Source: JAXMHB01 sp046346965
GTDB taxonomy: Bacteria > Pseudomonadota > Gammaproteobacteria > Xanthomonadales > SZUA-5
Assembly: GCA_046346965.1 (NCBI GenBank)
Contig: JAXMHB010000002.1
Span: 186,001 to 250,000, forward strand
Length of the DNA: 64,000 bases
Direction of reading: 5' to 3'
Part shown: positions 44,276 to 54,085 of the stretch, piece after piece
How the letters are laid out: each line of letters opens with the position of its first letter
How positions within the stretch are numbered: the stretch's first letter is position 1
Notes under the pieces: generated by a model
What the model was told of the DNA's origin: nothing
What the model saw: only the letters and a program-made list of their open reading frames with translations
Databases searched by the model: none
Translations under genes and position numbers: made by a program

Positions 44276-45427
44276 TCAGCCACAGATCACGCGGTTGCGA
44301 CCTGCGGCTTTGGCGGCATACAGGGCGTGGTCGGCGCGCCGGAGCAACTGGTCCAGCGTCTCGTCCTCGGGCTTCGCCAGGGTCAGGCCGATGGACACGC
44401 TGACAGCGATGGGCTGCCCGTTTGGCGCCAGCGGCTCGGCGGCGACCACGGCGCGCAGCGTCTCGGCGCGCTGCCGCGCGCTGTCCAGATCGCGGACGCC
44501 GAGCAGCAGCGCGAACTCCTCGCCGCCTTGGCGTGCAGCCAGATCGGCCGGTGTGCAGGCTTGCGCAATCCGATCAGCCACCTGGCGCAATACCTGATCG
44601 CCGATGTCATGTCCGAAACGGTCATTGATCGACTTGAAGTGATCGATGTCGATCACCGCCAGCGCCAGCGCCTCGCCGCGCAAGCACGCCCGGCGCAGGC
44701 GCTGCTCGCCCTGATTGGCCAGCGTGCGCCGGTTGGCGAGTCCGGTCAGGTAGTCGGTCGAGGCGGCATGCTCCCAGTCGCGTCGAATGCGGTCGGAGCA
44801 CAAGAGCAGAAAGCCGGTGGTGCCGATGACCGGCAGGATCGCCGCCACCATCGGTGTCAACACATTCCAGTGATTGCTGCTGTCGAGCAGGGTGCCGCTG
44901 ACGTCGGTACTGGTCAGGAAGTACAGGAAGCGCGCCAGCATGAACACGCTGACCACCAGGAACACCGAGGCCAGCACGCGCCGGCTCATCGCCCGATCGT
45001 TGCGCGCATTGCGCAGCGTGAGCGCCGAGGCCATCAGCACATAGACCCAGGCCAGCGAAGCCGCCGAGATGCGCATCGACAGATCTGGATCCACCACCGC
45101 GTACCAGGTGACGGCTGCGGTGCCAAACAGTGTCGGCAGCAGCATGTGCGCGCGGCCCGGCAGGCCGTAGAACTGGCGCAAGGCGTACCAGTAGCCGGTC
45201 AGCCCGAGCAGGATCATCAGATTGCCGATCGGCAGCACGAACCAGGGCGGCAGATACTCCTGCACCGCCAGCAGCACCACGCCGCCGGCCTGCAGCAGCG
45301 TGGCGATGCGCCAGCTGACCGCGCTCTGCCGCAGCGACTCCGGCAAATCGCGGTGCATCAGGCCGAGCACGCCGCCATTGAGCAGCATCATCAGCGTGGC
45401 GATCAGCAGCGCAGTCTTCGGATCCAT
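44276..45427 (-). CDS. Membrane-bound diguanylate cyclase
   Basis: A 383-residue protein with seven to eight N-terminal helices (about 1-215) and a C-terminal GGDEF domain. The active site is GGEEF, preceded by DIDHFKSINDRFGHDIGDQVL. It should make cyclic-di-GMP from GTP. The inhibitory I-site, RxxD just before GGEEF, reads TPAD, so product feedback is probably absent. The membrane part has no clear ligand-binding motif. Confidence 0.92.
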   Translation of the reverse strand: MDPKTALLIATLMMLLNGGVLGLMHRDLPESLRQSAVSWRIATLLQAGGVVLLAVQEYLPPWFVLPIGNLMILLGLTGYWYALRQFYGLPGRAHMLLPTLFGTAAVTWYAVVDPDLSMRISAASLAWVYVLMASALTLRNARNDRAMSRRVLASVFLVVSVFMLARFLYFLTSTDVSGTLLDSSNHWNVLTPMVAAILPVIGTTGFLLLCSDRIRRDWEHAASTDYLTGLANRRTLANQGEQRLRRACLRGEALALAVIDIDHFKSINDRFGHDIGDQVLRQVADRIAQACTPADLAARQGGEEFALLLGVRDLDSARQRAETLRAVVAAEPLAPNGQPIAVSVSIGLTLAKPEDETLDQLLRRADHALYAAKAAGRNRVICG

Positions 45428-45502
45428 CGTGCGCCCTCAAGCGTGCGCCCCGGCGGCGGGCGCGGTCTGATCGAAGCCGGATGATAGGGCAGCCGGGTCG
45501 GG

Positions 45503-46492
45503 CTACGGCTCCTCCACCTCGTAGCCGCGCGCCTGCAGGGCCGCGAGGTAGCCGTCGGGCTTCAGAATCTCGCTCATCGGCAGCACCGCGAAAGTGCTGG
45601 TGTTGCGCACCATTGCGGCTTCGGCGGCGTCCAGCCAAGCCTGTTTCAGACGCTCGCGCAGATCGTCGAGGCCGCGCTTTTGCGCCACGCTGGCGCCGAG
45701 TACGGCATCGGCGCAGGCGCGGGTCTGGTCGGTGTAGGGCAGCGCGCGCAGCGCTTCGATGTCGCCGGTGGCCCAGGCGTTGGCGCGTTCGCGGATGGCG
45801 TCCATATCGAACTCGACGCGGTCCAGCGTCTGCCGGAGGCACTCGACATCATCGAGCGGCGTCGCGGCAAACTCGCGAATCGCCTGGCGCGGATCGGGGA
45901 TGTCGATCTCGACTTCCGGCTCGATCACCTCCAGCCGATGGCGCTTGATCAACTTCTTGAGCACCGGTTCGACCACGCTGTCCTGGGTCAGTTTGTGGCG
46001 CGAGACCGCCTTGTCCCACAGCTGATCGGCGGCGAACAGCGGGCGGCGCTTCTCGACGCTGCGGCTGCGGCCCAAGTACTCGGGCTTGATGCGCTGCCAG
46101 CGCGTGTAGAGCTCGGCCGGCAGCACGTCGACCAGCCGCGCGCCATCCGGGTTCTTGCGTGAGCCCAGCGCTGCCGGAAGCAGGAGCAGACCGCGAAAGA
46201 AGCCGATTTCCGACTTCAGCTTCACGCCCGGCCGGCGCAGCACCTGCTGCGATTCCGCGAGCACCTGATCGACTTCGCGCGAGACCCACTGCATGCGCTT
46301 GGGCACCGGGCTCAGCGTACCGAGCACCCACAGCACATGCGCATCCTTGGACACTCGCCACAGGCCGGGCCCCGGCTGCACGCCGCTGACCACCACCGCC
46401 TCCAGCAATTGCCCGTCGGACGGCGCCGCCGCCTCCTCGGCGCGCAGCGGCGCCATCCACAGCAAGCACAGCAGCATCAAGTACATGCGCAT
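45503..46492 (-). CDS. TraB/GumN family protein
   Basis: A 329-residue exported protein of the TraB/GumN group, related to Tiki metallopeptidases. The signal peptide follows ATG 46492 (RMYLMLLCLLWMAPLRAEE). Family landmarks include LWRVSKDAHVLWVLGTLSPVP with the first motif, and LDDVECLRQTLDRVEFDMDAI. The first motif normally contains GTxH; here it reads GTLS, so the usual His is missing and peptidase activity is doubtful. It is divergent from a giant secreted protein gene. Confidence 0.8.
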   Translation of the reverse strand: MRMYLMLLCLLWMAPLRAEEAAAPSDGQLLEAVVVSGVQPGPGLWRVSKDAHVLWVLGTLSPVPKRMQWVSREVDQVLAESQQVLRRPGVKLKSEIGFFRGLLLLPAALGSRKNPDGARLVDVLPAELYTRWQRIKPEYLGRSRSVEKRRPLFAADQLWDKAVSRHKLTQDSVVEPVLKKLIKRHRLEVIEPEVEIDIPDPRQAIREFAATPLDDVECLRQTLDRVEFDMDAIRERANAWATGDIEALRALPYTDQTRACADAVLGASVAQKRGLDDLRERLKQAWLDAAEAAMVRNTSTFAVLPMSEILKPDGYLAALQARGYEVEEP

Positions 46493-46644
46493 CACGTCGT
46501 CTCGGGGTTGATCGTTGCCACAGCATGGCGCCGGCGCCGGATCGAGGCGTGAAAGCTTGCTGAGTGTCACCGACGGCGCGCGCCCGCACCGGATGGTCAT
46601 CTGCCCCGCCTATAGTTGGGCGTCCCCGGTTCCGGCCCGTTCGC
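46493..46644. promoter_or_regulatory. Divergent intergenic region
   Basis: A TATAGT box at 46612-46617 is a plausible -10 for the giant secreted protein, 28 bases before its ATG. The -35 is not obvious. No clear signal is seen for the TraB/GumN gene. Confidence 0.35.
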
Positions 46645-49600
46645 ATGTCCTTCGCCCGTCTGCTGAAGCGCTACATCCTGGTTGCCTGCCTCTGCGCCGT
46701 GCCGCTGCTGGCGCAGGCGCAGTGTGTGTCGCTGACCACCGTGGGGTCGGCGTCTACCCAGAACTTCGACACGCTGTCGAACACCGCCGGCAGCACTACC
46801 AACAATCTGACGATCACCGGCTGGTTCATGACCGAGAGCGGCGCCGGGGCGCGCGACAACGAGCAGTACGCCGTGGACACCGGGGGCAGCACCACCGGCG
46901 ACACCTACAGCTACGGCGCCGCCGGCAGCACCGAGCGCGCGCTGGGCGGCCTGCGCAGCGGCACGCTGATCCCCTTGTTCGGCGCCTGTTTCACCAACAA
47001 CACCGGCACCACGCTGAGCGGGTTACAGGTCAGCTACAACGGAGAGCAGTGGCGCCTCGGTACGGCGGCGCGTACCGATCAGATCGACTTCCAGTACAGC
47101 CTCAATGCCACCGACCTGGTCACCGGCACCTGGGTCGATGTGAATGCGCTCGATTTCGTCACCCCGTTCACGAGCACCACCGGCGCGACCAATGGCAACG
47201 CCGCCGCCAACCGGACCGCCCTCAGCAGCGCGATCGGGAGTCTGGCGATCGCCAATGGCGCCACCTTCTGGATACGCTGGGTCGATCTCGATGCGTCCGG
47301 CGCCGACGACGGTCTGGCCGTCGATGATTTCGCGCTGACGCCGCAGGCCTTGGTACTGCCCACGCTGAGCATCAACGATGTCAGCCTCAATGAAGGCAAT
47401 GCCGGCACCGTCAGCTACATCTTCACCGTCTCGCTGAGCGCCCCGGCCGGTCCCGGCGGCGTAACCTTCGACATCGCCACCGCCGATGGCACGGCGCTCG
47501 CGCCCTCCGACTACAGCGCGCGCAGCCTGAGCGCGCAGACTATCCCGGCCGGCAGTTCCACCTACAGTTTCACCGTGCTGGGCAACGGCGATTTGCTGTT
47601 CGAGCCCAACGAGACCTTCCTCGTCAACGTCAGCAATATCGTCGGAGCCACCGTCGGCGACGCCCAGGGCGTGGCCACGATCATCAACGACGATGTCGCG
47701 CCGACCGTCTCGATCAATGACCTCAGTCTGGCCGAAGGCAATGCCGGCACCACGCTGTACAACTTCACCGTCAGCCTGAGCGCGCCGACCGCCGCCACCG
47801 TCACCCTGCAGGCGTCCACCGCTGACAACACCGCCACGCTGGCCGACAACGACTACGTCGGCCTGATCCAACCCGTGACCATCCTCCCGGGCACGACCAC
47901 GGCCAACGTCCAGGTGCAGGTCAATGGCGACACGCTGACCGAGCCGAACGAGAGCTTCTACGTCAATTTGTCCAGCCTCAGCAATGCCAGTGCCGGCGAC
48001 CTGCAGGGGCAGGGGACGATCGTCGACGATGACAATCCCTGTCTGAGCTATACCTTCCCGCATACGGTCAGCGGCGCCGACAACGCCGCCCGCGCCGCCG
48101 ATCTGGTGCAGGCGGTGGTCTGCGCCAATGCCAATGGCGCCGGCTCCGACACCATTGATCTCGACGGCCAGAGCATCGCGCTGACCACCGCCTATGCGCA
48201 GGTGTTCAGCGACGGCATCGGCCTGCCTGAGATCAGCACGGCGATCGTGATTCAGAACGGCGAGATCACGCGTAGCGGCAGCGACCGTTTCCGCCTGATC
48301 TACAACACCGCCGATCTGACGCTGACGCGGGTGACGCTGTCGGGCGGCTATCCCTTCGGTGACGGCGGCGCGGTACACAATCTCGGCACCAACTGCGTGC
48401 TGACGCTCAACGAGGTGCGCGTGGTCGGCAACCTGGGTGCTTTCGGCGGCGGCCTGTTCAACGGCCCCACCTGCACCATCAACGCCCGCAACACGCTGAT
48501 CGCCGGCAATCGCGGTACCACCGGCGGCGGCATCCGCAATCGCGGCGTGCTGGCGCTGATCAACACCACCATCGCCGGCAATTTCTCCGCCGGTGCGGCC
48601 GGTGGCGGCATCGCCAACGCGGGCACGCCCATCGTCAGCCTGCAGAACAGCATCGTCTACGGCAATGAATCGAGCACCGGCGCGGCGGAAATCAACGATT
48701 TGACCGCGGTGACGCTGCAGAGCACGCTGTTGACCACGGCGCCGGGCTATGTCAATCCGCTCGATGCCAGCAATACCGCGCCGACCACCGCCGGCGACTA
48801 CCGGCTGGCGCCGAACGGCGCCGCCGTCGATGCCGGCGATAACAGCTTGATTGCGCCCGGCAGCAGCACCGATCTGGACGGCAATCCGCGCCGGGTCGAC
48901 GACACCGGTGTGGTCGACACTGGCGTCGGCAGCGCCCCGATCGTCGACATCGGCGCGTTTGAACGCCAGCAAGCCTCGCCGCCGCCGGCGGTCCAGCTCA
49001 GCACCAGCACGCTGGGGCTCAGCGAGGTCGGCGCCACCAGCGGCAGCGTCCTGGTCTCGCTCACGCAGACGCCCTCGGCCAATGTCAGCATCGCGCTGAG
49101 TTTCGGTCCCAATGTCGAGGTGGATGTCGGCAGTGGCTATGGCGCAGCGCCGCAATCGCTGGTGCTGACGCCGGCCAATGCGCAGAGCGGCGTCACGCTC
49201 AGCGTGCGCGCCGTCGACGACGCCATTGCCGAGGCCAATCCGCACAACGAGTTGGTCATTACGGCCGCCACCAGCAGCACGCAGAGCTCCTTCAACAATC
49301 TGGCCGTGGCCGATGTAGCGGTCAGCATCGTCGACAACGATGTGGCGGGCGTGATCGTCAGCGAGTCCGCCGGCAGCACCGCCGTCACCGAGGGCGGCGC
49401 CAGCGACAGCTACAGCGTGGTGTTGACCAGCCAGCCAACCGCCACTGTCAGCGTCAATCTGGTCTTCGATCCGTCCCAACTGGTGGTCGCCGGCGACGGC
49501 GACGGCGTTGTCTCGCTGAGCTTCAATGCCGGCAACTGGAATCTGCCGCAGCTAGTCGCCGTGGCGGCGGTCGATGACACCGTGATCGAGCCGCCGGTAC

Positions 49601-52062
49601 TCGGCTCGCCGATCGTGCAAACCGTGTTCAGCACCGATCTGATCTACGCGGTGATCAACCCGGCCGACGTGTCGGTGACGGTGGGCGAGAACGACACCCG
49701 CAGCATCGTCTATGTGCTGGCCGGCTCCGGCGCGGCCGAAACGGCGGGCACGGCGAGCGTCGACGCGCGTCTGCAGCTGAGCGCCAACGGCGCGCCCGGC
49801 GGCAGTCTGGCCGAGGCGATGACGGCGCCGGTGACGCTGACGCTGGGCAGCGCGGAGGCGGCGGATCTGCAACTGCTGAGCGCTGCAGTCAGCTTCCCGG
49901 CCGGCAGCGCGAATGGCGCCACCCAGGCCATTGAGCTGGCGATCGACAACGATCGCATGCTGGAAGGCGCCGAGCCCGCCACGCTGGGCTTTGGGCCGGT
50001 GGCCGACTACGGCAGCGCCAGCGGCGCGCATACGCTGACGATCAATGACGACGAGTCGGCAGTGCTGGATTTTGCGACGCCGACGGGATCGGCGCCGGAG
50101 GCGAGCACGCCGTATACGGTCAACGCGCGGCTGAGCATCAGCGGCTCCGGTATTGGGGCGACGGGCAGCGAGAGCGCGCTGTCGGCCCCGGTGCTTGCAA
50201 CCGCCGGCAGCGCCAGCACGCCAGCGGACTACGCGCTGCAGACCACCAGCGTGGACTTCCCGGCCGGCAGCCTCAGCGGCGCCGCGCTGCCGGTGCTGAG
50301 CAGCATCGTCAACGACGCCGTGTACGAGGGCAACGAGCAATACGCGCTGAGTTTCGGCGCGGTCAGCGCCAGCACGCCGGCCGTTACCGCCTCCGCCGTG
50401 CATACGGTCACGATCGTCGATGATGATCCGCAGCCGACCATCAGCATCAGCAGCCCCAGCCAGAACGAGGGCAATGCCGGCAGCGCGCCGATGATTTTCA
50501 CCGTCAGCCTGTCGGCGCCCTCGGGCTTGAGCACCAGCTTCACCGCGGCCACCAGCAATGGCAGCGCGGTGGCGCCGGGCGACTACCTCGCGCTGGCGGC
50601 CACGCCCCTGTCGATCCCGGCCGGCCAGAGCAGCATCAGCATCTCGGTGACGATCAACGGCGACACCGCCTTCGAGGGCAACGAGAGCTTCAGCCTGCAG
50701 CTGACCGGCATCAGCAACGCCACGCCGCCCACGCTGACCGGCACCGGCACGATCCTCGAAGACGACCAGCAGCCGACCACCACCGTCATCAACTCCGATC
50801 TGCCCGATCCCAGCGTGGTTGGACAGTCCTACCCGGTGGCGGTCACCGTGACTGCGCAAAGCAGTTCGCCCGCCGGCACCGTCACTGTCAGCGACGGCAG
50901 CGCCAGCTGCACGATCACGCTGACGGCCGCGACGTCCCCAACCAGCACCGGCAGCTGCAACCTGACCAGCACGACGGCCGGCGCCAAGACGCTGACGGCC
51001 AGCTACACGGCCAGCAGCAGCAACTTCGGCAACAGCAGCGGCACGGCGGCGCATCAGGTCAACCCGGCAGCAACGACGATCAGCGTCAGCGGCCCGGCGC
51101 GCAGCCGAGTCAACCAGCCGACGCCATTTACCGCCGCGCTGGCGGTGACCAGCCCCGGCGCCGGCACGCCGACCGGGACAATCACGCTCACCAGCGGCGC
51201 ATCGAGCTGCACGGCGACCTTGCCGGCCACCAGCTGCGATCTGACGTTCACGGCACTCGGCAGCCGCACGGTCAGCGCCAGCTACGCCAGCGACGGCAAC
51301 TACGCCAGCGCCAGCAGCAGCGGCGCCGGCAACACGCAGACACTGGTGTATGCGCTGAGCGATCTGGTGGTGACCAAGACTGATGCGGTCAGCAGCTACC
51401 GTCCTGGCGAGCTCCTGGTGTACACGGTGACCGTGCGCAATCTCGGCCCCGACGCCGCCGCGCAGATCCGCGTGCGCGATGCGGTGCCGCCCGGCTTGCT
51501 GAGCGCTGTGTGGACCTGCGATGCCAGCGGCGGCGCGGTCTGCCCTGCGACCGGTGGCACCGGCGATCTGGACCAGATGCTGAGCGTGCTGCCGGTCGGT
51601 GGCCTGCTCAACTTCACCTTCTACGGCAACGCCGGCAGCTTGCAGCAGATCGTCAACACCGCCGCGCTGGAGTTGCCGGCGGACACCACCATCGAGGATC
51701 CGCTGCCGGGCAACAACAGCGCCATCGACGCCAATCTGTCGGACCCGATCTATCGCAACGGTTTTGAAGATGCGCAGATCAACGCGGCGGCTGGTGCATT
51801 CCGATTGCCGGGCGCTGCGCTGCGCGCCCAGCTGAACGAGGTGGCGGTCATGGTCTATCGCCTGGACGATGCCCGCGGCGAGGCCTTGCGCGTGTACGCG
51901 CGTCTGCACGACGGCCGCATGCAGTACGCGCTGGCGCTGCGCGGCGCCAACGGCCTGCTGCGGCTGGGCGACTGGCAGGCGCTGGCGGGCGATCCAGCGC
52001 TCAGCTGGACTGCGAGCGCGGACGCCGCGGGTTGGGTGCTCGGCGCAGCCAGTCTGCGCTGA
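46645..52062 (+). CDS. Giant secreted protein with Calx-beta, beta-helix, Ig-like and DUF11 domains
   Basis: A 1805-residue exported protein. A signal peptide ends near LAQAQC. In order come an N-terminal jelly-roll-like region (to about 230); two Calx-beta domains (SINDVSLNEGNAGTVSYIFT; SINDLSLAEGNAGTTLYNFT); a right-handed beta-helix / choice-of-anchor-Q region (about 470-770, GGAVHNLGTN and SSTDLDGNPRRVD); further Calx-beta-like units to about 1370; two Ig-like repeats; and a DUF11 domain (DLVVTKTDAVSSYRPGELLV). A GFE motif (DPIYRNGFEDAQ, about 1706) sits about 95 residues before the end. It probably acts as an adhesin or matrix protein, with Calx-beta domains binding calcium. Confidence 0.85.
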   Translation: MSFARLLKRYILVACLCAVPLLAQAQCVSLTTVGSASTQNFDTLSNTAGSTTNNLTITGWFMTESGAGARDNEQYAVDTGGSTTGDTYSYGAAGSTERALGGLRSGTLIPLFGACFTNNTGTTLSGLQVSYNGEQWRLGTAARTDQIDFQYSLNATDLVTGTWVDVNALDFVTPFTSTTGATNGNAAANRTALSSAIGSLAIANGATFWIRWVDLDASGADDGLAVDDFALTPQALVLPTLSINDVSLNEGNAGTVSYIFTVSLSAPAGPGGVTFDIATADGTALAPSDYSARSLSAQTIPAGSSTYSFTVLGNGDLLFEPNETFLVNVSNIVGATVGDAQGVATIINDDVAPTVSINDLSLAEGNAGTTLYNFTVSLSAPTAATVTLQASTADNTATLADNDYVGLIQPVTILPGTTTANVQVQVNGDTLTEPNESFYVNLSSLSNASAGDLQGQGTIVDDDNPCLSYTFPHTVSGADNAARAADLVQAVVCANANGAGSDTIDLDGQSIALTTAYAQVFSDGIGLPEISTAIVIQNGEITRSGSDRFRLIYNTADLTLTRVTLSGGYPFGDGGAVHNLGTNCVLTLNEVRVVGNLGAFGGGLFNGPTCTINARNTLIAGNRGTTGGGIRNRGVLALINTTIAGNFSAGAAGGGIANAGTPIVSLQNSIVYGNESSTGAAEINDLTAVTLQSTLLTTAPGYVNPLDASNTAPTTAGDYRLAPNGAAVDAGDNSLIAPGSSTDLDGNPRRVDDTGVVDTGVGSAPIVDIGAFERQQASPPPAVQLSTSTLGLSEVGATSGSVLVSLTQTPSANVSIALSFGPNVEVDVGSGYGAAPQSLVLTPANAQSGVTLSVRAVDDAIAEANPHNELVITAATSSTQSSFNNLAVADVAVSIVDNDVAGVIVSESAGSTAVTEGGASDSYSVVLTSQPTATVSVNLVFDPSQLVVAGDGDGVVSLSFNAGNWNLPQLVAVAAVDDTVIEPPVLGSPIVQTVFSTDLIYAVINPADVSVTVGENDTRSIVYVLAGSGAAETAGTASVDARLQLSANGAPGGSLAEAMTAPVTLTLGSAEAADLQLLSAAVSFPAGSANGATQAIELAIDNDRMLEGAEPATLGFGPVADYGSASGAHTLTINDDESAVLDFATPTGSAPEASTPYTVNARLSISGSGIGATGSESALSAPVLATAGSASTPADYALQTTSVDFPAGSLSGAALPVLSSIVNDAVYEGNEQYALSFGAVSASTPAVTASAVHTVTIVDDDPQPTISISSPSQNEGNAGSAPMIFTVSLSAPSGLSTSFTAATSNGSAVAPGDYLALAATPLSIPAGQSSISISVTINGDTAFEGNESFSLQLTGISNATPPTLTGTGTILEDDQQPTTTVINSDLPDPSVVGQSYPVAVTVTAQSSSPAGTVTVSDGSASCTITLTAATSPTSTGSCNLTSTTAGAKTLTASYTASSSNFGNSSGTAAHQVNPAATTISVSGPARSRVNQPTPFTAALAVTSPGAGTPTGTITLTSGASSCTATLPATSCDLTFTALGSRTVSASYASDGNYASASSSGAGNTQTLVYALSDLVVTKTDAVSSYRPGELLVYTVTVRNLGPDAAAQIRVRDAVPPGLLSAVWTCDASGGAVCPATGGTGDLDQMLSVLPVGGLLNFTFYGNAGSLQQIVNTAALELPADTTIEDPLPGNNSAIDANLSDPIYRNGFEDAQINAAAGAFRLPGAALRAQLNEVAVMVYRLDDARGEALRVYARLHDGRMQYALALRGANGLLRLGDWQALAGDPALSWTASADAAGWVLGAASLR

Positions 52063-52075
52063 GACGGCGCACCGG

Positions 52076-52095
52076 CGGCGCCCGCTCGGGCGCCG
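52076..52095. terminator. Two-way hairpin between convergent genes
   Basis: Perfect 8-bp stem CGGCGCCC/GGGCGCCG (52076-52083 with 52088-52095), loop GCTC, filling the gap between the giant protein and the ABC-F stop codon. It has no T-run. Confidence 0.5.
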
Positions 52096-53667
52096 TCAGC
52101 GCCGCGTGCGCAGCCAGGCGGCGTAGTCGTCCAGATCGCCGTCGAAGGCCTCGACCACGCCATCGGCGACGCGCCAGTAGGTGTTGCAGACCAGGCCCGT
52201 GAGGTGGCGATCGTGCGAGACCAGCACGATCGCGCCGCTGAAGTCGCTCAAGGCCTCGGCGAGCGCCTCGCGCGTTTCCAGATCCAGATGGTTGGTGGGC
52301 TCGTCGAGCAGCAACACATTGGGCTTGCGCCAGGCGATCAGCGCCAGCGCCAGCCGCGCGCGTTCGCCGCCGGAAAAGCCATCGACCAGATCGAAGGCGC
52401 GATTGCCGGGGAAGCTCCAGCGGCCCAGGTAATCGCGAAAATCTTGGGTGGACACTCCCGGCGCGATCTCCTTCAGGTGATCGATCGGCGACAGGCCCTC
52501 GTGCAGCGATTCCACCGTGTGCTGGGCGAAATAGCCGAGTTCCAGATCGGGATGGGCGACGCGCTCGCCGCCGAGCAGCGGCAACTCGCCCACCAGCGTC
52601 TTCACCAGCGTCGATTTGCCGGCGCCGTTGGGACCGAGCAGACCGATGCGATCGCCGGCTTCCAGTCGGAACCGCACATCGTGCAGCACCGTGTGCTCGC
52701 CGTAGCCGGCGTCCACATGATTGAGGCGGATCAGCGAGAACGGCGTCTTCACCGGATCGGCAAAGCCGATGCGCACCTCGCGCTCGGCACGCACCGGCTC
52801 GGTGCCGGCCAGCTTGGCCAGTCGCTTCACTCGCGACTGCGCCTGCTTGGCGCGCGCGGCGGAGGCCTTGAAGCGATCGATGAAGGCCTGCAGGTGGGCG
52901 CGCTCGACTTGTTCCTTCTCGTAGGCGATCTGCTGCTGGCGCAAATGCTCCGAGCGCTGACGCTCGAAGCTGGTGTAGTCGCCGGTGTAGAGCTTGGCCT
53001 TGCCGTCGTTCAGATGCAGCGTGTGCGTGCACAGACCATCGAGGAACTCGCGGTCGTGCGAGATCATCATCAGCATGCCGGGATACTTCAGCAGCCACTG
53101 CTCCAGCCACAGCACCGCATCCAGATCCAGATGGTTGGTGGGCTCGTCGAGCAGCAGCAGATCGCTAGGCATCATCAGCGCCCGCGCCAGGTTCAAGCGC
53201 ACGCGCCAGCCGCCCGAGAAAGCGGACACCGGCATCGCATGGGTGTCCGGCGTAAAGCCGAGGCCGTGCAGCAGCTTGCCGGCGCGTGCGGTGGCGTCGT
53301 AGCCATTGATCTCGGCGAGCTGCTGATGCGCCAGCGCAACGGCGTCCCAGTCCTCGGCCTCGGTGGCCGCCACCTCGGCGCGCAGGATCGCGTGGACCTC
53401 GGTATCGCCAGAGAGCACGAAATCGAGCGCCGAATCCGGCAGCGACGGCGTTTCCTGCGCCACGCTGGCGATGCGCAGCCGCGCAGGGATGTCGACATCG
53501 CCGAGATCGGGCTCCAGCTCGCCCTGGATCACCGCAAACAGGCTGGATTTGCCACAGCCATTGCGGCCGATCACACCCACGCGCTGCCCGTCGTGCAGCG
53601 CCACATCCATATTCGACAGCAACTGACGGTCGCCGCGGCGCAGGGCAAAGTTACGGAAGGCGATCAT
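52096..53667 (-). CDS. ABC-F family ATPase, YheS-like, without C-terminal coiled coil
   Basis: A 523-residue soluble ABC-F protein with two ATPase domains and no membrane part; members bind ribosomes. Both Walker A motifs (GRNGCGKSS, GPNGAGKST), both signatures (FSGGWR, FSGGERAR) and both Walker B motifs (LLLLDEPTNHLDLDA, LLLDEPTNHLDLE) are intact. The linker (EKEQVERAHLQAFIDRFKAS) joins them. It follows YheS closely but ends at DLDDYAAWLRTRR, so the roughly 110-residue C-terminal arm of the E. coli protein is missing with no sign of a frameshift. The arm is dispensable in many subfamilies. Confidence 0.93.
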   Translation of the reverse strand: MIAFRNFALRRGDRQLLSNMDVALHDGQRVGVIGRNGCGKSSLFAVIQGELEPDLGDVDIPARLRIASVAQETPSLPDSALDFVLSGDTEVHAILRAEVAATEAEDWDAVALAHQQLAEINGYDATARAGKLLHGLGFTPDTHAMPVSAFSGGWRVRLNLARALMMPSDLLLLDEPTNHLDLDAVLWLEQWLLKYPGMLMMISHDREFLDGLCTHTLHLNDGKAKLYTGDYTSFERQRSEHLRQQQIAYEKEQVERAHLQAFIDRFKASAARAKQAQSRVKRLAKLAGTEPVRAEREVRIGFADPVKTPFSLIRLNHVDAGYGEHTVLHDVRFRLEAGDRIGLLGPNGAGKSTLVKTLVGELPLLGGERVAHPDLELGYFAQHTVESLHEGLSPIDHLKEIAPGVSTQDFRDYLGRWSFPGNRAFDLVDGFSGGERARLALALIAWRKPNVLLLDEPTNHLDLETREALAEALSDFSGAIVLVSHDRHLTGLVCNTYWRVADGVVEAFDGDLDDYAAWLRTRR

Positions 53668-53749
53668 GGCCGAAGGCTTCGAGGCGGGGCGCGGAGTCTA
53701 GCCCGCAATGCGCGGCGCGGTGCTGAATAGGGCGGATGTCGAAGCTAGG

Positions 53750-53896
53750 GAAGCTCTTGCCAAATATGGGTGCGTGGAGCCAAGAGCGGGGCAGGGGTCA
53801 GGGGTCGGGGGACCAACACTGCCGCGTTACCGTGCACCGTCGCGGGTACCTGTTTGCCGCCCGAGTAAGCGCGCCGGAGGCGAGGCAGGGACTCTC
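53750..53896 (+). repeat. Dispersed repeat, copy B (plus orientation)
   Basis: Matches copy A at 39289-39145 (minus strand) over about 145 bases with scattered substitutions; shared blocks include GGGGGACCA, CTGTTTGCCGCCCGAGTAAG and CAGGGACTCT. It lies between the ABC-F start and the ADYC gene. The ends are weakly inverted (CTCTTGCC versus GGCAGGGA), as in some non-autonomous elements, but no target duplication is evident. Confidence 0.75.
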
Positions 53897-54085
53897 TGAT
53901 CAAGTATCGTGGCCGCGACGGCGGCTGAATCGGTCTCCAGCTGGGGTGAGGGCCGACGGCTTGCGCCGCATGCGGCGCGTCGGCACGAACGCCTGCGCCG
54001 CCCCGATCCCGCGCGGCGAGTGGCCGCTCTCGGCGCTGGACGGCCGCGCCGTCCGCGTGTCGCTGCCGAACTGAGCGCGGCCGCC

